64,000 bases of DNA from Providencia alcalifaciens DSM 30120 (GCF_000173415.1 NZ_ABXW01000052.1:1-64000); one strand, 5' to 3'. Counted from the first letter of the stretch, positions 32,315 through 42,853 are shown. Notes: generated from the sequence alone by a model not told the origin. Numbers and translations are program-made.

Positions 32315-32935
32315 ATGGCAATTAAAAACCACAACTATCACATGACAAAATTTGTCATCAGTGCCCCCGATATCCGTCATCTGCCAAAAGATACGGGCAT
32401 TGAGGTGGCGTTTGCTGGCCGATCTAACGCGGGCAAATCCAGTGCATTAAATGCATTAACACAGCAAAAAAGCTTAGCGCGTACCAGTAAAACACCGGGA
32501 AGAACTCAGCTTATCAACCTATTTGAAGTTGAAGAGGGCATTCGCCTAGTTGACCTCCCGGGCTACGGTTATGCCGAAGTGCCTGAAGACATGAAGCGCA
32601 AATGGCAGCAAGCTCTCGGTGAATATTTACAAAAAAGAGAATGTATCAAAGGGTTAGTAATTTTGATGGATATCCGTCATCCACTGAAAGACCTTGATAT
32701 GCAAATGATCGAATGGTCAGTTGCGATGAACATTCCCGTCCTCGTTCTACTCACCAAAGCTGACAAACTGGCTTCTGGCGCGAGAAAGAAACAATTAATG
32801 GAAGTTCGCCAAGCATTAGCACCTCTTGAAGCTGAAGGCGATATTGAAGTGGAATATTTCTCGGCACTGAAAAAGATAGGTATTGATAAGTTACGTATCA
32901 AACTCGATAGCTGGTACAGTACTTCCGCAGAATAA
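32315..32935 (+). CDS. engB: Ribosome biogenesis GTPase EngB (YsxC/YihA)
   Basis: A 206-residue essential TRAFAC GTPase for 50S assembly. The G motifs are GRSNAGKSS near residue 34, [11 protein letters not shown] near 78 and LLTKADK near 146. Close identity to E. coli YihA begins at [24 protein letters not shown], so the start is set at 32315 behind CAGGGAGAACC; an upstream in-frame start at 32246 is rejected. Spot 42 and polA lie downstream on the opposite strand, as in E. coli. Confidence 0.95.
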   Translation: MAIKNHNYHMTKFVISAPDIRHLPKDTGIEVAFAGRSNAGKSSALNALTQQKSLARTSKTPGRTQLINLFEVEEGIRLVDLPGYGYAEVPEDMKRKWQQALGEYLQKRECIKGLVILMDIRHPLKDLDMQMIEWSVAMNIPVLVLLTKADKLASGARKKQLMEVRQALAPLEAEGDIEVEYFSALKKIGIDKLRIKLDSWYSTSAE

Positions 32936-33004
32936 TCTTTTCGTTCCTTGTACGCCAATCGCGGCGTACAACGGTCTATGCCGTTAGCGCATCAGAATTT
33001 ATGC

Positions 33005-33114
33005 AAAAAAAATGCTCCAGTCAAAAACTTGACTGGAGCAGCTAATATTCAGCTAAATCCGATTACGTGAAGTAAAAGGTCTGAAAGATAGAACATCTTA
33101 CCTCTGTACCCTAC
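33005..33114 (-). ncRNA. spf: Spot 42 small RNA
   Basis: On the minus strand, starting GTAGGGTACAGAGGTAAGAT at 33114, the first 60 or so bases match E. coli Spot 42 as I recall it. They include the unpaired region that base-pairs with galK and other targets. The 3' end has a GCTCCAGTCA / TGACTGGAGC terminator stem followed by eight T. In E. coli this Hfq-binding RNA is repressed by CRP-cAMP and represses catabolic mRNAs when glucose is present. Its place between polA and engB is the same. Confidence 0.95.
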
Positions 33115-33512
33115 GCCTGATAATGTACTTTATTTTTCGCTCGAAAAAAAGGCTTTTTGTAGTTTTTTTTCAAAGCTTACTACGATTCAGCCCCGAGAAT
33201 CGTCTAAAAACTCGCATAAAACGTATTTTTACTACATATTTATGAGATCTAAGTCGCATAATTATCCCTTACGTCATTTCGCTGATAGTTTTAAAATTCA
33301 GTGTTTTACCGACGAATTAACTGCAATTTAAAGAGAATAAAATGGCGGAAAGATTAACGCATGTTCCACTGATAAAAAAACACCCCAAACATTGTCTCCA
33401 ACCTTTGGGGTGCCTTACATTATCTTTTGCTTTTAAAACCCAGACTAACCAATATTCTGAATAGCCCACCGTTTTATTAAACATTTTTCTATTTTTATTT
33501 CTTTCCCAATCA
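33115..33512 (-). other. spf upstream region and polA downstream region
   Basis: About 400 AT-rich bases. The spf promoter should lie at 33115-33160 on the minus strand (CATTAT at about -10). A terminator hairpin at 33374-33415 serves polA. No gene is visible. Confidence 0.5.
33374..33415 (-). terminator. polA terminator
   Basis: On the minus strand GGCACCCCAAAGG ... TTTGGGGTG forms a stem followed by seven T. It lies about 225 bases past the polA stop, after the ERIC element. Confidence 0.8.
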
Positions 33513-33632
33513 ATACTCTAAATAGTTCGCGGCTGTAGGTAGGCGGCAAACGAGGATATCCCTAGGAGCATACACAAGTATGTGACTAGGGTGGCCGAGT
33601 GCCCCCCCTACAGCCTGAAATATGATGAGTAA
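33513..33632. repeat. ERIC element
   Basis: An enterobacterial repetitive intergenic consensus (intergenic repeat unit). The core CCCTAGGAGCATACA - CAAG - TATGTGACTAGGGTGG matches the ERIC1R and ERIC2 primer regions with a few changes. The ends form long imperfect inverted repeats (GGCTGTAGG near 33531 and CCTACAGCC near 33607), so the whole unit can fold into one hairpin. It sits eight bases after the polA stop and is likely cotranscribed with polA. Confidence 0.85.
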
Positions 33633-33639
33633 ACGAGTA

Positions 33640-36444
33640 TTAGTGGGCTTCGTCCCAGTTTGAGCCCACACCCACCTCTACTTTGAGGGGAACATCCAAC
33701 GTCATACTCTGTTCCATCAACTCCTGCACTTTTGCTTGTACTTTTTCTAGCTCGGATTCTTTGACTTCAAAAACCAATTCATCGTGTACTTGCATTAGCA
33801 TGTCCGCACTTGGTTTTTCTGTTTCAAGCCAATTATCCACGGCTATCATCGCCTTTTTGATAATATCGGCTGCGGTACCTTGCATTGGTGCATTGATTGC
33901 TTCTCGCTCTGCCGCTTTACGACGCATACCGTTGCTCGACTTGATGTCTGCGAGATACAATCTACGCCCTTCTAATGTCTCGACATAGCCGCGTTCTGAC
34001 GCTTGCAAACGCGTATTTTCCATATAACGCAATACGCCCGGGTAACGCTCAAAATAGAGATCCATATAACGCTGTGCTTCTCCGCGAGGGATCCCTAACT
34101 GACGCGCCAGTCCAAATGCGCTCATACCATAAATCAAGCCAAAGTTAATCGCTTTTGCACTACGACGTTGGTCGCTGGTCACTTCCTCTAATGGAACACC
34201 GAAGACCTCCGCAGCTGTTGCTCTATGAATATCTTTCCCTTGCGCAAAAGCGGTCAGTAAGCCTTTATCTTGGGAAAGATGCGCCATGATACGCAATTCA
34301 ATTTGTGAATAGTCCGCAGCCATGACCTTATAACCATCACGAGCCACAAACGCTTGGCGGATACGACGACCTTCTTCGGTACGCACTGGAATGTTTTGTA
34401 AGTTCGGGTCACGTGAAGATAAACGTCCCGTCGCAGTCACAGCTTGGTGATAGGACGTATGCACACGCTGCGTTCTTGGGTTAATCATTAGTGGTAGTTT
34501 ATCGGTATAAGTCGATTTGAGTTTCGCTAAGCTACGGTGTTCTAACAATAATTTTGGTAGTGCATGGTTTAAGGCTAGCTCTTCAAGCACTTCTTCATTG
34601 GTTGAAGCTGCGCCACTTGGCGTTTTCTTAATAACAGGCAATTGCAGCTTTTCGAACAAAATCGTCTGTAGCTGTTTTGGCGATGCCAAATTAAACTCTT
34701 CACCTGCCAAGTCGAATGCTTGTTTTTCCAATTCAGCTAAACGCGCCGTAATGACTTGAGATTGAGCCGTCAATACAGCGGCATCAATCAGAACACCTTT
34801 ACGCTCCATCCGCACCAACACAGGGACGAGTGGCATCTCAATATTCTGGAAAACATGGGCTAATTTTGGTTCAGACTCCAGTTGAGGATATAACGCTTGA
34901 TGTAATAGCAACGTCACATCAGCATCTTCGGCAGCATAATTCGCCGCTTGCTCTAATGGAATTTGATTAAAGGTTAATTGCTTTTTACCTTTACCCGCAA
35001 TCTCTTCAAAACTCACGGTTTTGTGGTTGAGATGACGATCGGCGAGGCTGTCCATATCATGGCGTCCCATACCCGCCACACTGTTCAACACATACGATTC
35101 CAGCATCGTATCAAACGCGATGCCTTTTAGTTCAATATCGTAATTTAGCAGGACTTCGGCATCATATTTTAAATTTTGACCGATTTTGCCAATCTTCTCA
35201 TTCTCCAAGATAGGCTTCATAACTGCGATCACCTCGTCCAACGATAGCTGGGCAGGGGCATCAAGATAATCGTGCCCGACAGGTAAATACGCCGCGCGAC
35301 CTGCTTCGATAGCAAAAGACATTCCCACTAAGCGAGCTTCTTGAGTATCTAAGCTGTCGGTTTCAGTATCAAAGGCAAACAACGTCGATTCGCTCAGTTT
35401 TTTTACCCAACGGTCTAACTGTGCTTTGTCTAAAATCGTTTCATAATTTTCAGCACTCAGCGTCGGTACTGCTGGCTTAGCTTTTGCTGCTGGCTGGCTT
35501 TCTGGAGCACGATAACTTTCAGCGGCTTTTGCAGATTTTGCACCTTTGCCGTCCATCCAAGTCCCATTTTCAACATCTGCTAGCCAACGTTTGAATTCAT
35601 AACGGCTAAATAATGCATGCAGTTTATCCGCATCGAGCTCCGCAACTTTTAACTCTTCGCAAGGCTTATCAAGTTCAACATCGGTTTTGATAGTGGCTAA
35701 CTGGTAGGATAAAAACGCTAATTCGCGGTTATCTTCCATTTTAGGCGCAAGGGTTTTAGAACCACGGAAACCTAATGGAGCAATAGCCTCTAAATTTTTA
35801 TAGATATCTTCTAAGCTACCAATACCTTGTAACAACGCGAGTGCGGTTTTTTCGCCAACGCCTGGGACCCCCGGAATATTATCCGATGAATCACCCATTA
35901 GCGCGAGGAAGTCGATAATTAAACTTGGTGGAACGCCGTATTTTGCTTCCACTTCTTCAGGTCCTAAAATGGTGTTGGTCATAGTATTAATTAGCGTGAT
36001 ATTTGGCTCGACTAATTGCGCCATATCTTTATCACCTGTACTGATTAACACCGGCATACCCTTGCTGCTCGCTTCACGCGCTAACGTACCAATCACGTCA
36101 TCTGCTTCCACTCCGGGGATCACCAACAGAGGAAGTCCCATCGCAGCAACCATTTCATGTAATGGCTCAATTTGCGCGCGTAAATCATCTGGCATCGGCG
36201 GACGATGGGATTTGTAGCTTTCAAACAATTCATCACGGAACGTTTTTCCCTTGGCATCAAAGACAACAGCCACATGACTTGGGGTGTATTGCATGATTAG
36301 GCTACGTAGCATATTCAACACGCCATACATCGCTCCGGTTGGTTCACCAGCGCTGTTGGTCAATGGAGGGAATGCATGATAAGCACGGTACAGGTAGGAA
36401 GAGCCATCTACCAAAATAAGGGGATTTTCAGCAATCTGAGCCAT
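33640..36444 (-). CDS. polA: DNA polymerase I
   Basis: A 934-residue repair and Okazaki-fragment polymerase (E. coli 928). The 5' nuclease domain spans about 1-300 ([47 protein letters not shown]). The proofreading domain is about 325-520 ([11 protein letters not shown] holds the metal-binding Asp/Glu). The polymerase domain is about 520-934 ([45 protein letters not shown]). All catalytic motifs look intact. The upstream gap holds a consensus DnaA box. Confidence 0.97.
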   Translation of the reverse strand: MAQIAENPLILVDGSSYLYRAYHAFPPLTNSAGEPTGAMYGVLNMLRSLIMQYTPSHVAVVFDAKGKTFRDELFESYKSHRPPMPDDLRAQIEPLHEMVAAMGLPLLVIPGVEADDVIGTLAREASSKGMPVLISTGDKDMAQLVEPNITLINTMTNTILGPEEVEAKYGVPPSLIIDFLALMGDSSDNIPGVPGVGEKTALALLQGIGSLEDIYKNLEAIAPLGFRGSKTLAPKMEDNRELAFLSYQLATIKTDVELDKPCEELKVAELDADKLHALFSRYEFKRWLADVENGTWMDGKGAKSAKAAESYRAPESQPAAKAKPAVPTLSAENYETILDKAQLDRWVKKLSESTLFAFDTETDSLDTQEARLVGMSFAIEAGRAAYLPVGHDYLDAPAQLSLDEVIAVMKPILENEKIGKIGQNLKYDAEVLLNYDIELKGIAFDTMLESYVLNSVAGMGRHDMDSLADRHLNHKTVSFEEIAGKGKKQLTFNQIPLEQAANYAAEDADVTLLLHQALYPQLESEPKLAHVFQNIEMPLVPVLVRMERKGVLIDAAVLTAQSQVITARLAELEKQAFDLAGEEFNLASPKQLQTILFEKLQLPVIKKTPSGAASTNEEVLEELALNHALPKLLLEHRSLAKLKSTYTDKLPLMINPRTQRVHTSYHQAVTATGRLSSRDPNLQNIPVRTEEGRRIRQAFVARDGYKVMAADYSQIELRIMAHLSQDKGLLTAFAQGKDIHRATAAEVFGVPLEEVTSDQRRSAKAINFGLIYGMSAFGLARQLGIPRGEAQRYMDLYFERYPGVLRYMENTRLQASERGYVETLEGRRLYLADIKSSNGMRRKAAEREAINAPMQGTAADIIKKAMIAVDNWLETEKPSADMLMQVHDELVFEVKESELEKVQAKVQELMEQSMTLDVPLKVEVGVGSNWDEAH

Positions 36445-36565
36445 AATCTGTCATCATCTTGTTTATCGGGAATGAATGGGGAATAGGATGCCACATTGTG
36501 GCTTCAGATACACCTTGAGATTCAAATTCCCACACAGTTATCGTTTTTTATACTGGCGAACATCC

Positions 36566-36574
36566 TGTGGATAA
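36566..36574 (-). promoter_or_regulatory. DnaA box
   Basis: TGTGGATAA on the plus strand is the exact reverse complement of the strong DnaA box TTATCCACA. It is 120 bases upstream of the polA start. Nine-base matches can occur by chance. Confidence 0.5.
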
Positions 36575-36734
36575 CTTTGTGAGTAAAATTTGGTTATCTA
36601 ACGGATTCAATAAGTAAGAGAATTGCAACAAGAAAACAAGAAAATAAAATCAATGAGTTAGCGACTAGAGGTTTGATGTATCACAAATCAGGGGGGATAG
36701 TCGAATTGTGGATATTGATAACGGACAATCAGTA

Positions 36735-36768
36735 AATAAAAAGATAGCGGCAAGTTACCGCTATCTTC
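36735..36768 (-). terminator. dsbA terminator
   Basis: On the minus strand AGATAGCGG / CCGCTATCT form a 9-bp stem with a 7-base loop followed by TTTTTATTT. Confidence 0.85.
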
Positions 36769-36773
36769 TTGGA

Positions 36774-37397
36774 TTATTTTTTATTGACTAAGAAGTTCAC
36801 AACTTTTGAGTACTCTTTAGCATAGTCATCTGCGTTATCCACAGAAATACCATTATTACGGATTTGGTACTTACCATCGACGAATAACGCTGGCACGCCG
36901 CGCAGTTTTAAATCTTGCGCTGCATTTTGCTGTTTCGCGACTAACGATTTCACAACAAAGCTATTCAGTGCTGCATCATATTCTTCGCCAGTCACACCCG
37001 CTTTAATAAACGCATTACGGATATCTGCTGGGGTATTGATAGTTTGCGTTTTTTGAACGCCTTCAAACAGAATTGGGGTTACTTTATCTTCGACTTTCAA
37101 CACCATCGCGACTGCCCATGCTTGAGTCAGCTGAGCACCTAAAGGACCTAAGAAATCAACATGATAACGTGCTTTAGTCACGCCTTCTGGCAGGTTTTTC
37201 TCAACGGTCTGTGGTACTTTATATATGCTTTCAAACTGATAACAGTGTGGACAATAAAATGAGAAAAACTCTAGTACTTGCGGTAAATCCTGTACCGGAG
37301 GTTTAACATCAGAGTACTCTTTACCTTCTGAATAATTTGCTGCTGCGGCACCAAAAGACATGGCAATACCAATCAAAGCCAACATGATTTTTTTCAT
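36774..37397 (-). CDS. dsbA: Thiol:disulfide interchange protein DsbA
   Basis: A 207-residue periplasmic oxidase that introduces disulfides into secreted proteins. The signal peptide is [20 protein letters not shown], with mature start near NYSEGKEY. The active site is CPHC (residues 49-52) in [14 protein letters not shown], and the cis-proline loop is RGVPALF. The start at 37397 is ten bases after GGAGA; ATG 37406 is too close to it. It lies 33 bases downstream of srkA, as in E. coli. Confidence 0.95.
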   Translation of the reverse strand: MKKIMLALIGIAMSFGAAAANYSEGKEYSDVKPPVQDLPQVLEFFSFYCPHCYQFESIYKVPQTVEKNLPEGVTKARYHVDFLGPLGAQLTQAWAVAMVLKVEDKVTPILFEGVQKTQTINTPADIRNAFIKAGVTGEEYDAALNSFVVKSLVAKQQNAAQDLKLRGVPALFVDGKYQIRNNGISVDNADDYAKEYSKVVNFLVNKK

Positions 37398-37430
37398 AGA
37401 AAACATTCTCCAAAAACACAGTCTTAAATA

Positions 37431-38432
37431 TTAAAATTGCGGGTTCAATTGCAAAGGAACTTCCAACAATCGTTCGGTTTGCTGTGCAAACTCAATTGAT
37501 TGTTTTTGCCAAAAATCAGCAGATTGGATCCATGGGAATGCTTTCGGAAAAGCAGGATCTTGCCAGCGACGAAGGATCCATCCTAAGTAATGCACCATAC
37601 GCATCGCACGTAGCGGTTCAATCAGCTTTAACTCACGTACATCAAAATCGCAAAACTCGTTATACGCTTCTAATAACGTATCCAGTTGAATAATTTGCTC
37701 TTGGCGTGAGCCATTGAGCAACATCCATAAATCTTGTACCGCAGGACCATTGCGAGCATCATCAAAATCCACCAGCCAAGCTTCATCCCGCCACAAAATA
37801 TTACCGGGATGACAATCTCCTTGTAGGCGGATAAACGATTGCTGAGCAGGCCACAGCATTTTAACTTGAGCAATCAACTTATCTAACGAATCAATTAATG
37901 GTGTTTTATCACGCTCTCTAATTAATGAACTCGTAGCAATAATATTTCTAGGCTGATCGAGATATTCATCCACACCGATAGTCGGACGAAATGCAAAATT
38001 TCGTTGTTTGCCTATCTGATGGACACGACCTAATAAATGCCCTACCCCTTCAAGTTGAAATAAGTTATCTGTTTCATATTGGCGCCCTCCGATGCTCGGA
38101 AAGACTGCAAACATAAATCCACCAAACTCTAAAACAGTCTGCCCTGCAAATTCTAACGGTGCTGCGACTGATAGACCTTCATCTTGCAGCTCAAGGGTAA
38201 AATCATGCTCTTCTTGAATTTGAGATCGGTTCCAACGCTCAGGTCGATAAAACTTCACCACATAGCGCTGGCGATTTTCATCCTGAAATTGGTAAACACG
38301 ATTCTCGTAGCTATTTAGCTCAGTGAGCCCTGATTCGGGATAAATACCCGCTTCCATCAACGCATCAAGGATCACATCAGGGGAGATTCCACTAAAGTTA
38401 AAGCTCGAATGTTCTGTTAAATCCATATCCAT
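37431..38432 (-). CDS. srkA: Stress response kinase SrkA (YihE)
   Basis: A 333-residue Ser/Thr kinase of the APH/choline kinase fold, linked in E. coli to stress survival and antagonism of MazF-type death. VVKFYRPERW (ATP-binding Lys), RLQGDCHPGNILW (catalytic loop) and WLVDFDDARNGPAVQDLW (metal-binding Asp) are visible. It follows yihD with no gap and precedes dsbA by 33 bases, so yihD-srkA-dsbA is an operon. The start may be Met1 (38432) or Met3. Confidence 0.94.
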   Translation of the reverse strand: MDMDLTEHSSFNFSGISPDVILDALMEAGIYPESGLTELNSYENRVYQFQDENRQRYVVKFYRPERWNRSQIQEEHDFTLELQDEGLSVAAPLEFAGQTVLEFGGFMFAVFPSIGGRQYETDNLFQLEGVGHLLGRVHQIGKQRNFAFRPTIGVDEYLDQPRNIIATSSLIRERDKTPLIDSLDKLIAQVKMLWPAQQSFIRLQGDCHPGNILWRDEAWLVDFDDARNGPAVQDLWMLLNGSRQEQIIQLDTLLEAYNEFCDFDVRELKLIEPLRAMRMVHYLGWILRRWQDPAFPKAFPWIQSADFWQKQSIEFAQQTERLLEVPLQLNPQF

Positions 38433-38702
38433 TTAGTCTTTTATGATGCCACGCGCGCGCAAAATCGCCGTTTTAAAATCATCCTCGTAATCTTTTTGAA
38501 TACCAGGGATAACCGCATTACTATCAGTACCACGCATTTTCAGATGATAAATTAATACGTCGTCAGTCAGTTCAGATAAACTGCCTTTAAAACCCGCTTC
38601 ATCAGCCAGTTTTTGCAATAGTTGCACGAGATTTAAATCTGAGTTGTCCTTCCATACTGGATGCAGAAGTTCAATGACTTCATTTAAACGATGGCATTTC
38701 AT
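38433..38702 (-). CDS. yihD: YihD family protein
   Basis: An 89-residue conserved protein of unknown function (DUF1040) beginning [38 protein letters not shown]. It abuts srkA directly. An AAGGAATAAAC ribosome binding site precedes the ATG. Confidence 0.94.
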   Translation of the reverse strand: MKCHRLNEVIELLHPVWKDNSDLNLVQLLQKLADEAGFKGSLSELTDDVLIYHLKMRGTDSNAVIPGIQKDYEDDFKTAILRARGIIKD

Positions 38703-38916
38703 GTTTATTCCTTATCACGAATATTCGATACAAGTTACCAATAATCCTACAATAGAAAAAGGGAACAGTTGTCAATCTAAGTAAAGTTTAACCGTTTCTT
38801 GTATTAATATTCATTGATTTTATAGGAAAATAGAATAGATTTTAGCTGTAACTATACTCAAAAAATTATTTAAGTTCGTTGAAACATTTTCGCTAAGATT
38901 TTCAGAGATATTGAAC

Positions 38917-39504
38917 ATGTCATTTCGTCAGTCAATTACAGGCGTTATCCTCGCAGGCGGCAAAGGCACTCGCATGGGAGGACAAGATAAAGGGCTCATA
39001 CCTTTATTGGGTAAGCCGTTGTACCGCTATATTATTGAACGCTTACAGCCACAAGTTGGTCGGTTACTGATCAACGCAAATCGCCATCACGCCGAATATG
39101 CTCAAAGCCAGCTGCCTGTCTTTAGCGATTTGACGACCGATTTTTCAGGTCCGTTAGCTGGTATGCAAGCCGCACTGCATCAAGCCACGACAGATTGGCT
39201 GCTATTTGTCCCTTGCGATGTTCCTGAATTTCCAACTGACTTAGCTGAGAAAATGTTTCATGAAAAAGGTGAGCATCTTGCCTGCTACGCCTGTGATAAT
39301 GAGCGAGAACACCCCACATTTACTCTGATTCATCGGTCTCTACAAAAAACCTTGGATGATTACCTCGCAAGAGGGGATCGCAAATTGATGCTATTTATGC
39401 GTGAAATCGATGCAAAAAGCGTCATGTTTACCTCTGAAACCGGAACATTTGCTAATTTAAATACGCCGGAAGATAGCCGTAACTGGGAGTTGCAACAAAA
39501 ATAA
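38917..39504 (+). CDS. mobA: Molybdenum cofactor guanylyltransferase MobA
   Basis: A 195-residue enzyme that attaches GMP to Mo-molybdopterin to form the bis-MGD cofactor. The nucleotidyltransferase motif GVILAGGKGTRMGGQDKGLI is near the N-terminus, and VPCDVPEFP carries the metal-binding Asp. The start ATG at 38917 is preferred over a TTG at 38911. It lies two bases upstream of mobB. Confidence 0.95.
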   Translation: MSFRQSITGVILAGGKGTRMGGQDKGLIPLLGKPLYRYIIERLQPQVGRLLINANRHHAEYAQSQLPVFSDLTTDFSGPLAGMQAALHQATTDWLLFVPCDVPEFPTDLAEKMFHEKGEHLACYACDNEREHPTFTLIHRSLQKTLDDYLARGDRKLMLFMREIDAKSVMFTSETGTFANLNTPEDSRNWELQQK

Positions 39505-39506
39505 TC

Positions 39507-40025
39507 ATGAGCCAGAACACGTTACCTTTACTCGGGATCACCGCCTACAGTGGAACCGGAAAAACCACCCTACTCAAAAAAGTTATCCCGCTACTGAGAC
39601 AACGCCATGTCCGTGTCGGCTTAATCAAGCACACGCATCACGATATGGAGATTGATACACCGGGCAAAGACAGTTATGAATTACGCAAAGCAGGTGCAGA
39701 TCAAACGTTAGTCGCCAGTAATCAACGCTGGGCATTAATGACCGAAACCCCTGAATGCAATGATATGAACCTGAATTACCTTGCCAGCCGTTTTGATCCT
39801 ACCTCATTAGATCTGATCTTAGTTGAGGGCTTTAAAGGTGAGCCTATCGATAAGATCGCACTGTTCCGATCCGATGTTGGTAAACCCTTAAATGGCTTAA
39901 TTGATGAGTATGTTGTGGCAGTCGCCAGCGACGAAATCATCGATACCAATGTCCCACAGTTGGATATCAATAATCCAGACCAAGTAGCTGATTACATTGT
40001 CTCTTGGTGGCAAAAAAGCCAGTAA
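39507..40025 (+). CDS. mobB: Molybdopterin-guanine dinucleotide biosynthesis protein MobB
   Basis: A 172-residue GTP-binding adaptor that enhances MobA. The P-loop is AYSGTGKTTLLKK (about residues 13-25), and GLIKHTHHDMEIDTPGKDSYELRKAGA and LILVEGFKGEPIDKI are typical. It is cotranscribed with mobA, and a terminator follows directly. Confidence 0.95.
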   Translation: MSQNTLPLLGITAYSGTGKTTLLKKVIPLLRQRHVRVGLIKHTHHDMEIDTPGKDSYELRKAGADQTLVASNQRWALMTETPECNDMNLNYLASRFDPTSLDLILVEGFKGEPIDKIALFRSDVGKPLNGLIDEYVVAVASDEIIDTNVPQLDINNPDQVADYIVSWWQKSQ

Positions 40026-40036
40026 CCTAAATACAC

Positions 40037-40062
40037 AAAACGCCTCATTGTAGGCGTTTTTT
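40037..40062 (+). terminator. mobAB terminator
   Basis: AAAACGCCT / AGGCGTTTT stem with a 6-base loop followed by TTTT. It reaches the end of the convergent LacI-type gene. Confidence 0.85.
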
Positions 40063-41074
40063 ATGCACTTTTTCGCACGATGAGTTCCGGTTCCAGCTGA
40101 ATCAGTTTTGGTTGATAGCAGGACTGAGTCCAAATCCCTTCCAGTAAAATCATGACTTGCTGAGCAATGCGATTCACTGGCTGCGCCAACGTTGTAAGTT
40201 GATACCCTTCCCATCCCGCCATTGGAATATTATCGCACCCAATTATCCGTAATTGTTGTGGGATCTCGATATTTAACCTTTGGCGGCAATAATCCATCAC
40301 GCCTAGTGCCAAAGAGTCCGCAGCACAGAAGAGTCCCTCTAAGGATGTCATCTGCGGTTGATGCAATAATGCTGCCTCAAATCCAGCTTGGTAGCGGTAG
40401 CTTCCTGCTGATAAGCAGATCGGTTCTGGCTGACCTAATGCCATTAAATAACGCTTAAATCCTTGATAACGTTCATTTGATGCTTGACCATCCCCTCTTC
40501 CTGCCATAAATCCTAGCTTGCTTAATCCTAAACTTAATAGGTATTTTGCCGCCATTTCCCCCGCTAATTGATTATTCGTTTGCACTGACGGAATCAACCC
40601 TGTGGCATCAGCACGACCCAAGGTAATGAGTGGTAACGAGAGCTTTAGGCACAGATGAAAATGTTCCGCAGGAAGTGACCCTACCACCGCTACCACCCCA
40701 TCAATTTGGTAGCCCGATAGTTGTAGAATCGCACCATCAAGATCGCTCGCCTGTTTCACATTCAGCAGCATAGGCTGTTTCCCATGGCCTTGTAAGGCGC
40801 TAGATAACGCTTCAAACAAATAAGACTCATAGGGGTTCGATAAATCACTGACCAGAATAGCCACAATATTCGAACGTTTTTTCTGAGAGGGCATACCGAG
40901 CGTACGAGCAAAAAAATTGGGTTGATACCCCAACTTTTTCGCCGCTTCTAGGATTTTTTGCTGTTTTTTCGGGTGGATACTTGCCCCTTCAGTAAACGCC
41001 CGAGATACTGACGAACGCGAAACACCCGCAATCTCTGCAACGTCGGATGCCGTTACTTTTCGGTTGTGCATCAT
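40061..41074 (-). CDS. LacI-family transcriptional regulator
   Basis: A 337-residue repressor-type protein. The helix-turn-helix and hinge cover residues 1-60 (VTASDVAEIAGVSRSSVSRAFTEGASI, KILEAAKKLGYQPNFFARTL), and the periplasmic-binding-protein-like effector domain follows. It starts by ATGA overlap with the upstream metallo-beta-lactamase-fold gene (41074), so it is the last gene of the ABC transporter operon. It probably controls that operon through the palindrome at 45852-45869. The effector sugar is unknown. Confidence 0.88.
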   Translation of the reverse strand: MMHNRKVTASDVAEIAGVSRSSVSRAFTEGASIHPKKQQKILEAAKKLGYQPNFFARTLGMPSQKKRSNIVAILVSDLSNPYESYLFEALSSALQGHGKQPMLLNVKQASDLDGAILQLSGYQIDGVVAVVGSLPAEHFHLCLKLSLPLITLGRADATGLIPSVQTNNQLAGEMAAKYLLSLGLSKLGFMAGRGDGQASNERYQGFKRYLMALGQPEPICLSAGSYRYQAGFEAALLHQPQMTSLEGLFCAADSLALGVMDYCRQRLNIEIPQQLRIIGCDNIPMAGWEGYQLTTLAQPVNRIAQQVMILLEGIWTQSCYQPKLIQLEPELIVRKSA

Positions 41075-41811
41075 GCTAAGCATTCCCCCTGCTGAGCCAA
41101 CTGAAGAAACGGATATTCGACAATATGTTCACTCAAGCTATCTCGGGAACGCTGCTCAATATGATAAAGCCGCCATTGGCTATTCGATTTTGGAGATAAC
41201 TTTTGTAATCGCTGGTGTAGAGACGCCCAAGAGCCATGACTCGGATGAATATCGAGGGTTTCACACTCCAAAAATACCCAATCACTTTGTAACGCCAGTT
41301 GTTCCCCTTGGGGCGAAATTTCACCATCCCCTGAGTAAAACAGGCTGCGCCCCGAATTCGCCGTCAGGTGCAAGCTACGATTACTCACCGAATGCTGCGT
41401 TAACGCCGTTGTCACTTTCCAATCACCAATAAATTGAATCTCTTCACTATTTTGTTGGATGATTTCAAAACCTAATTGCGCTTTAGGCCAATGGGCAAAG
41501 GCAAGAAGCGGCGCTAATAGCACCCATTGTTCCCGCTGAGCAATAATCGTCAGTGGGTGCTTACGCTGGTATGAATCCATCCAATTCAGCAAAGACGTTA
41601 ATCCCAAACAGTGATCAGGATGGGTATGCGTCAGATAAATTGCGTCCAAGTCCTCCACATGCATTTTTCCAAACAGCGCTTGAGGAACTGACGGACCACA
41701 ATCTACTAACAATTGGTAACCGAATTCTTCCACCAAGATACTGGCGTTTGTCCGCTCACTGTCATAAGCATCCCCCGTTCCTACGACGGTAATTTGAAAA
41801 CTAGGCTGCAT
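41071..41811 (-). CDS. Metallo-beta-lactamase-fold hydrolase
   Basis: A 246-residue metal-dependent hydrolase. The zinc motif [10 protein letters not shown] is at residues 61-70, with further ligands likely in ALTQHSV (His139), FYSGDGE (Asp161) and near the C-terminus (LYHIEQ). It resembles the PhnP/RNase Z-like branch, which cleaves phosphodiesters. It overlaps the ABC ATPase gene by 11 bases and the LacI-type gene by four bases, which ties it to the transporter. I infer that it processes the imported compound. Confidence 0.8.
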   Translation of the reverse strand: MQPSFQITVVGTGDAYDSERTNASILVEEFGYQLLVDCGPSVPQALFGKMHVEDLDAIYLTHTHPDHCLGLTSLLNWMDSYQRKHPLTIIAQREQWVLLAPLLAFAHWPKAQLGFEIIQQNSEEIQFIGDWKVTTALTQHSVSNRSLHLTANSGRSLFYSGDGEISPQGEQLALQSDWVFLECETLDIHPSHGSWASLHQRLQKLSPKSNSQWRLYHIEQRSRDSLSEHIVEYPFLQLAQQGECLA

Positions 41812-42841
41812 GGTTCGTCCTTATTTGTTGGGGCTCAATCCGTTGTTCCTGCGCATCAAAAAAATGTAACGCCGAGCGCCCAACGTTAATCGGCAGCGCA
41901 TCACCCGCAACATAAGCCTGATCACTTTCCACCACAAAGTGTTGACCTTGTAATGAACCATAATAGAGACGTGAATGCCCAAGAGGCTCCACGACAGAAA
42001 TTGGCATGAGTGCATCGGGGTGTTGATTGTCTACCACGACTTGATTAGGACGAACCCCCACATATGCCGCCTCAATCGGTAATCGCCTATCTATCGAATT
42101 AAATACTTGTGGTGTCATAAAGTTCATCACCGGAGAGCCAATAAATGACGCTACAAACTTATTCGCAGGTTGGTTATATAGCGCTTCTGGCGTACCTACT
42201 TGCTCAATGCGCCCTTGATTTAAGACGACGATGCGGTCGGCTAAGGTCATAGCCTCAACTTGGTCATGTGTCACATAAATCATGGTGGCCTTTAGGTTTT
42301 GATGAAGCTGTTTCAAGTAAATACGCATCTCGCCGCGTAACTTAGCATCAAGATTCGACAGCGGTTCATCAAATAAAAAGAGTTCGGGGTCACGCACAAT
42401 TGCACGACCAATGGCGACACGCTGGCGTTGCCCGCCAGAAAGCGCTGATGGTAAGCGACCAAGTAAATGCGTCAGCTGTAAGTTTTCGGCGGTAGCGCGA
42501 ACTTTCTGAGTAATATCCCGAGCGCTCATACCCGCCATTTTGAGCGGGAATCCCATATTTTTCTCGACACTCATATGGGGGTATAACGCATAAGACTGGA
42601 ACACCATTGCCACATGCCTCAGCGAGGGATGCACATCATTCAAGCGCTGACCATTCAGTCGCAGTTCTCCTGCTGTTATCGATTCCAGCCCTGCAATCAT
42701 GCGCAGCAATGTGGACTTTCCACAGCCAGAAGGTCCCACAAACACCACAAATTCACCCTCATCGATCGTTAAATCGACTTGTGGGATTACGCAGTGTCCC
42801 CCGTAACTTTTACCAATTTGAATGAGTTCAAGTTTTTTCAT
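41801..42841 (-). CDS. Carbohydrate ABC transporter ATP-binding protein (MalK/UgpC-like)
   Basis: A 346-residue ATPase. Walker [10 protein letters not shown] is near residue 37, signature [14 protein letters not shown] near 134, and Walker [17 protein letters not shown] near 155. The C-terminal TOBE/OB domain from about 240 is typical of the MalK/UgpC group. It should power the two permeases encoded just upstream. The substrate cannot be read from the sequence. Confidence 0.92.
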   Translation of the reverse strand: MKKLELIQIGKSYGGHCVIPQVDLTIDEGEFVVFVGPSGCGKSTLLRMIAGLESITAGELRLNGQRLNDVHPSLRHVAMVFQSYALYPHMSVEKNMGFPLKMAGMSARDITQKVRATAENLQLTHLLGRLPSALSGGQRQRVAIGRAIVRDPELFLFDEPLSNLDAKLRGEMRIYLKQLHQNLKATMIYVTHDQVEAMTLADRIVVLNQGRIEQVGTPEALYNQPANKFVASFIGSPVMNFMTPQVFNSIDRRLPIEAAYVGVRPNQVVVDNQHPDALMPISVVEPLGHSRLYYGSLQGQHFVVESDQAYVAGDALPINVGRSALHFFDAQEQRIEPQQIRTNHAA

Positions 42842-42853
42842 GATAAGTGCCTA

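Larger units (their letters stand above)
36445..36773. other. polA-dsbA intergenic region with DnaA-box-like sites
   Basis: This 329-base gap holds a perfect DnaA box (36566-36574), a one-mismatch box (36707-36715) and the dsbA terminator (36735-36768). In E. coli yihG lies here; no trace of it is visible. Confidence 0.55.
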
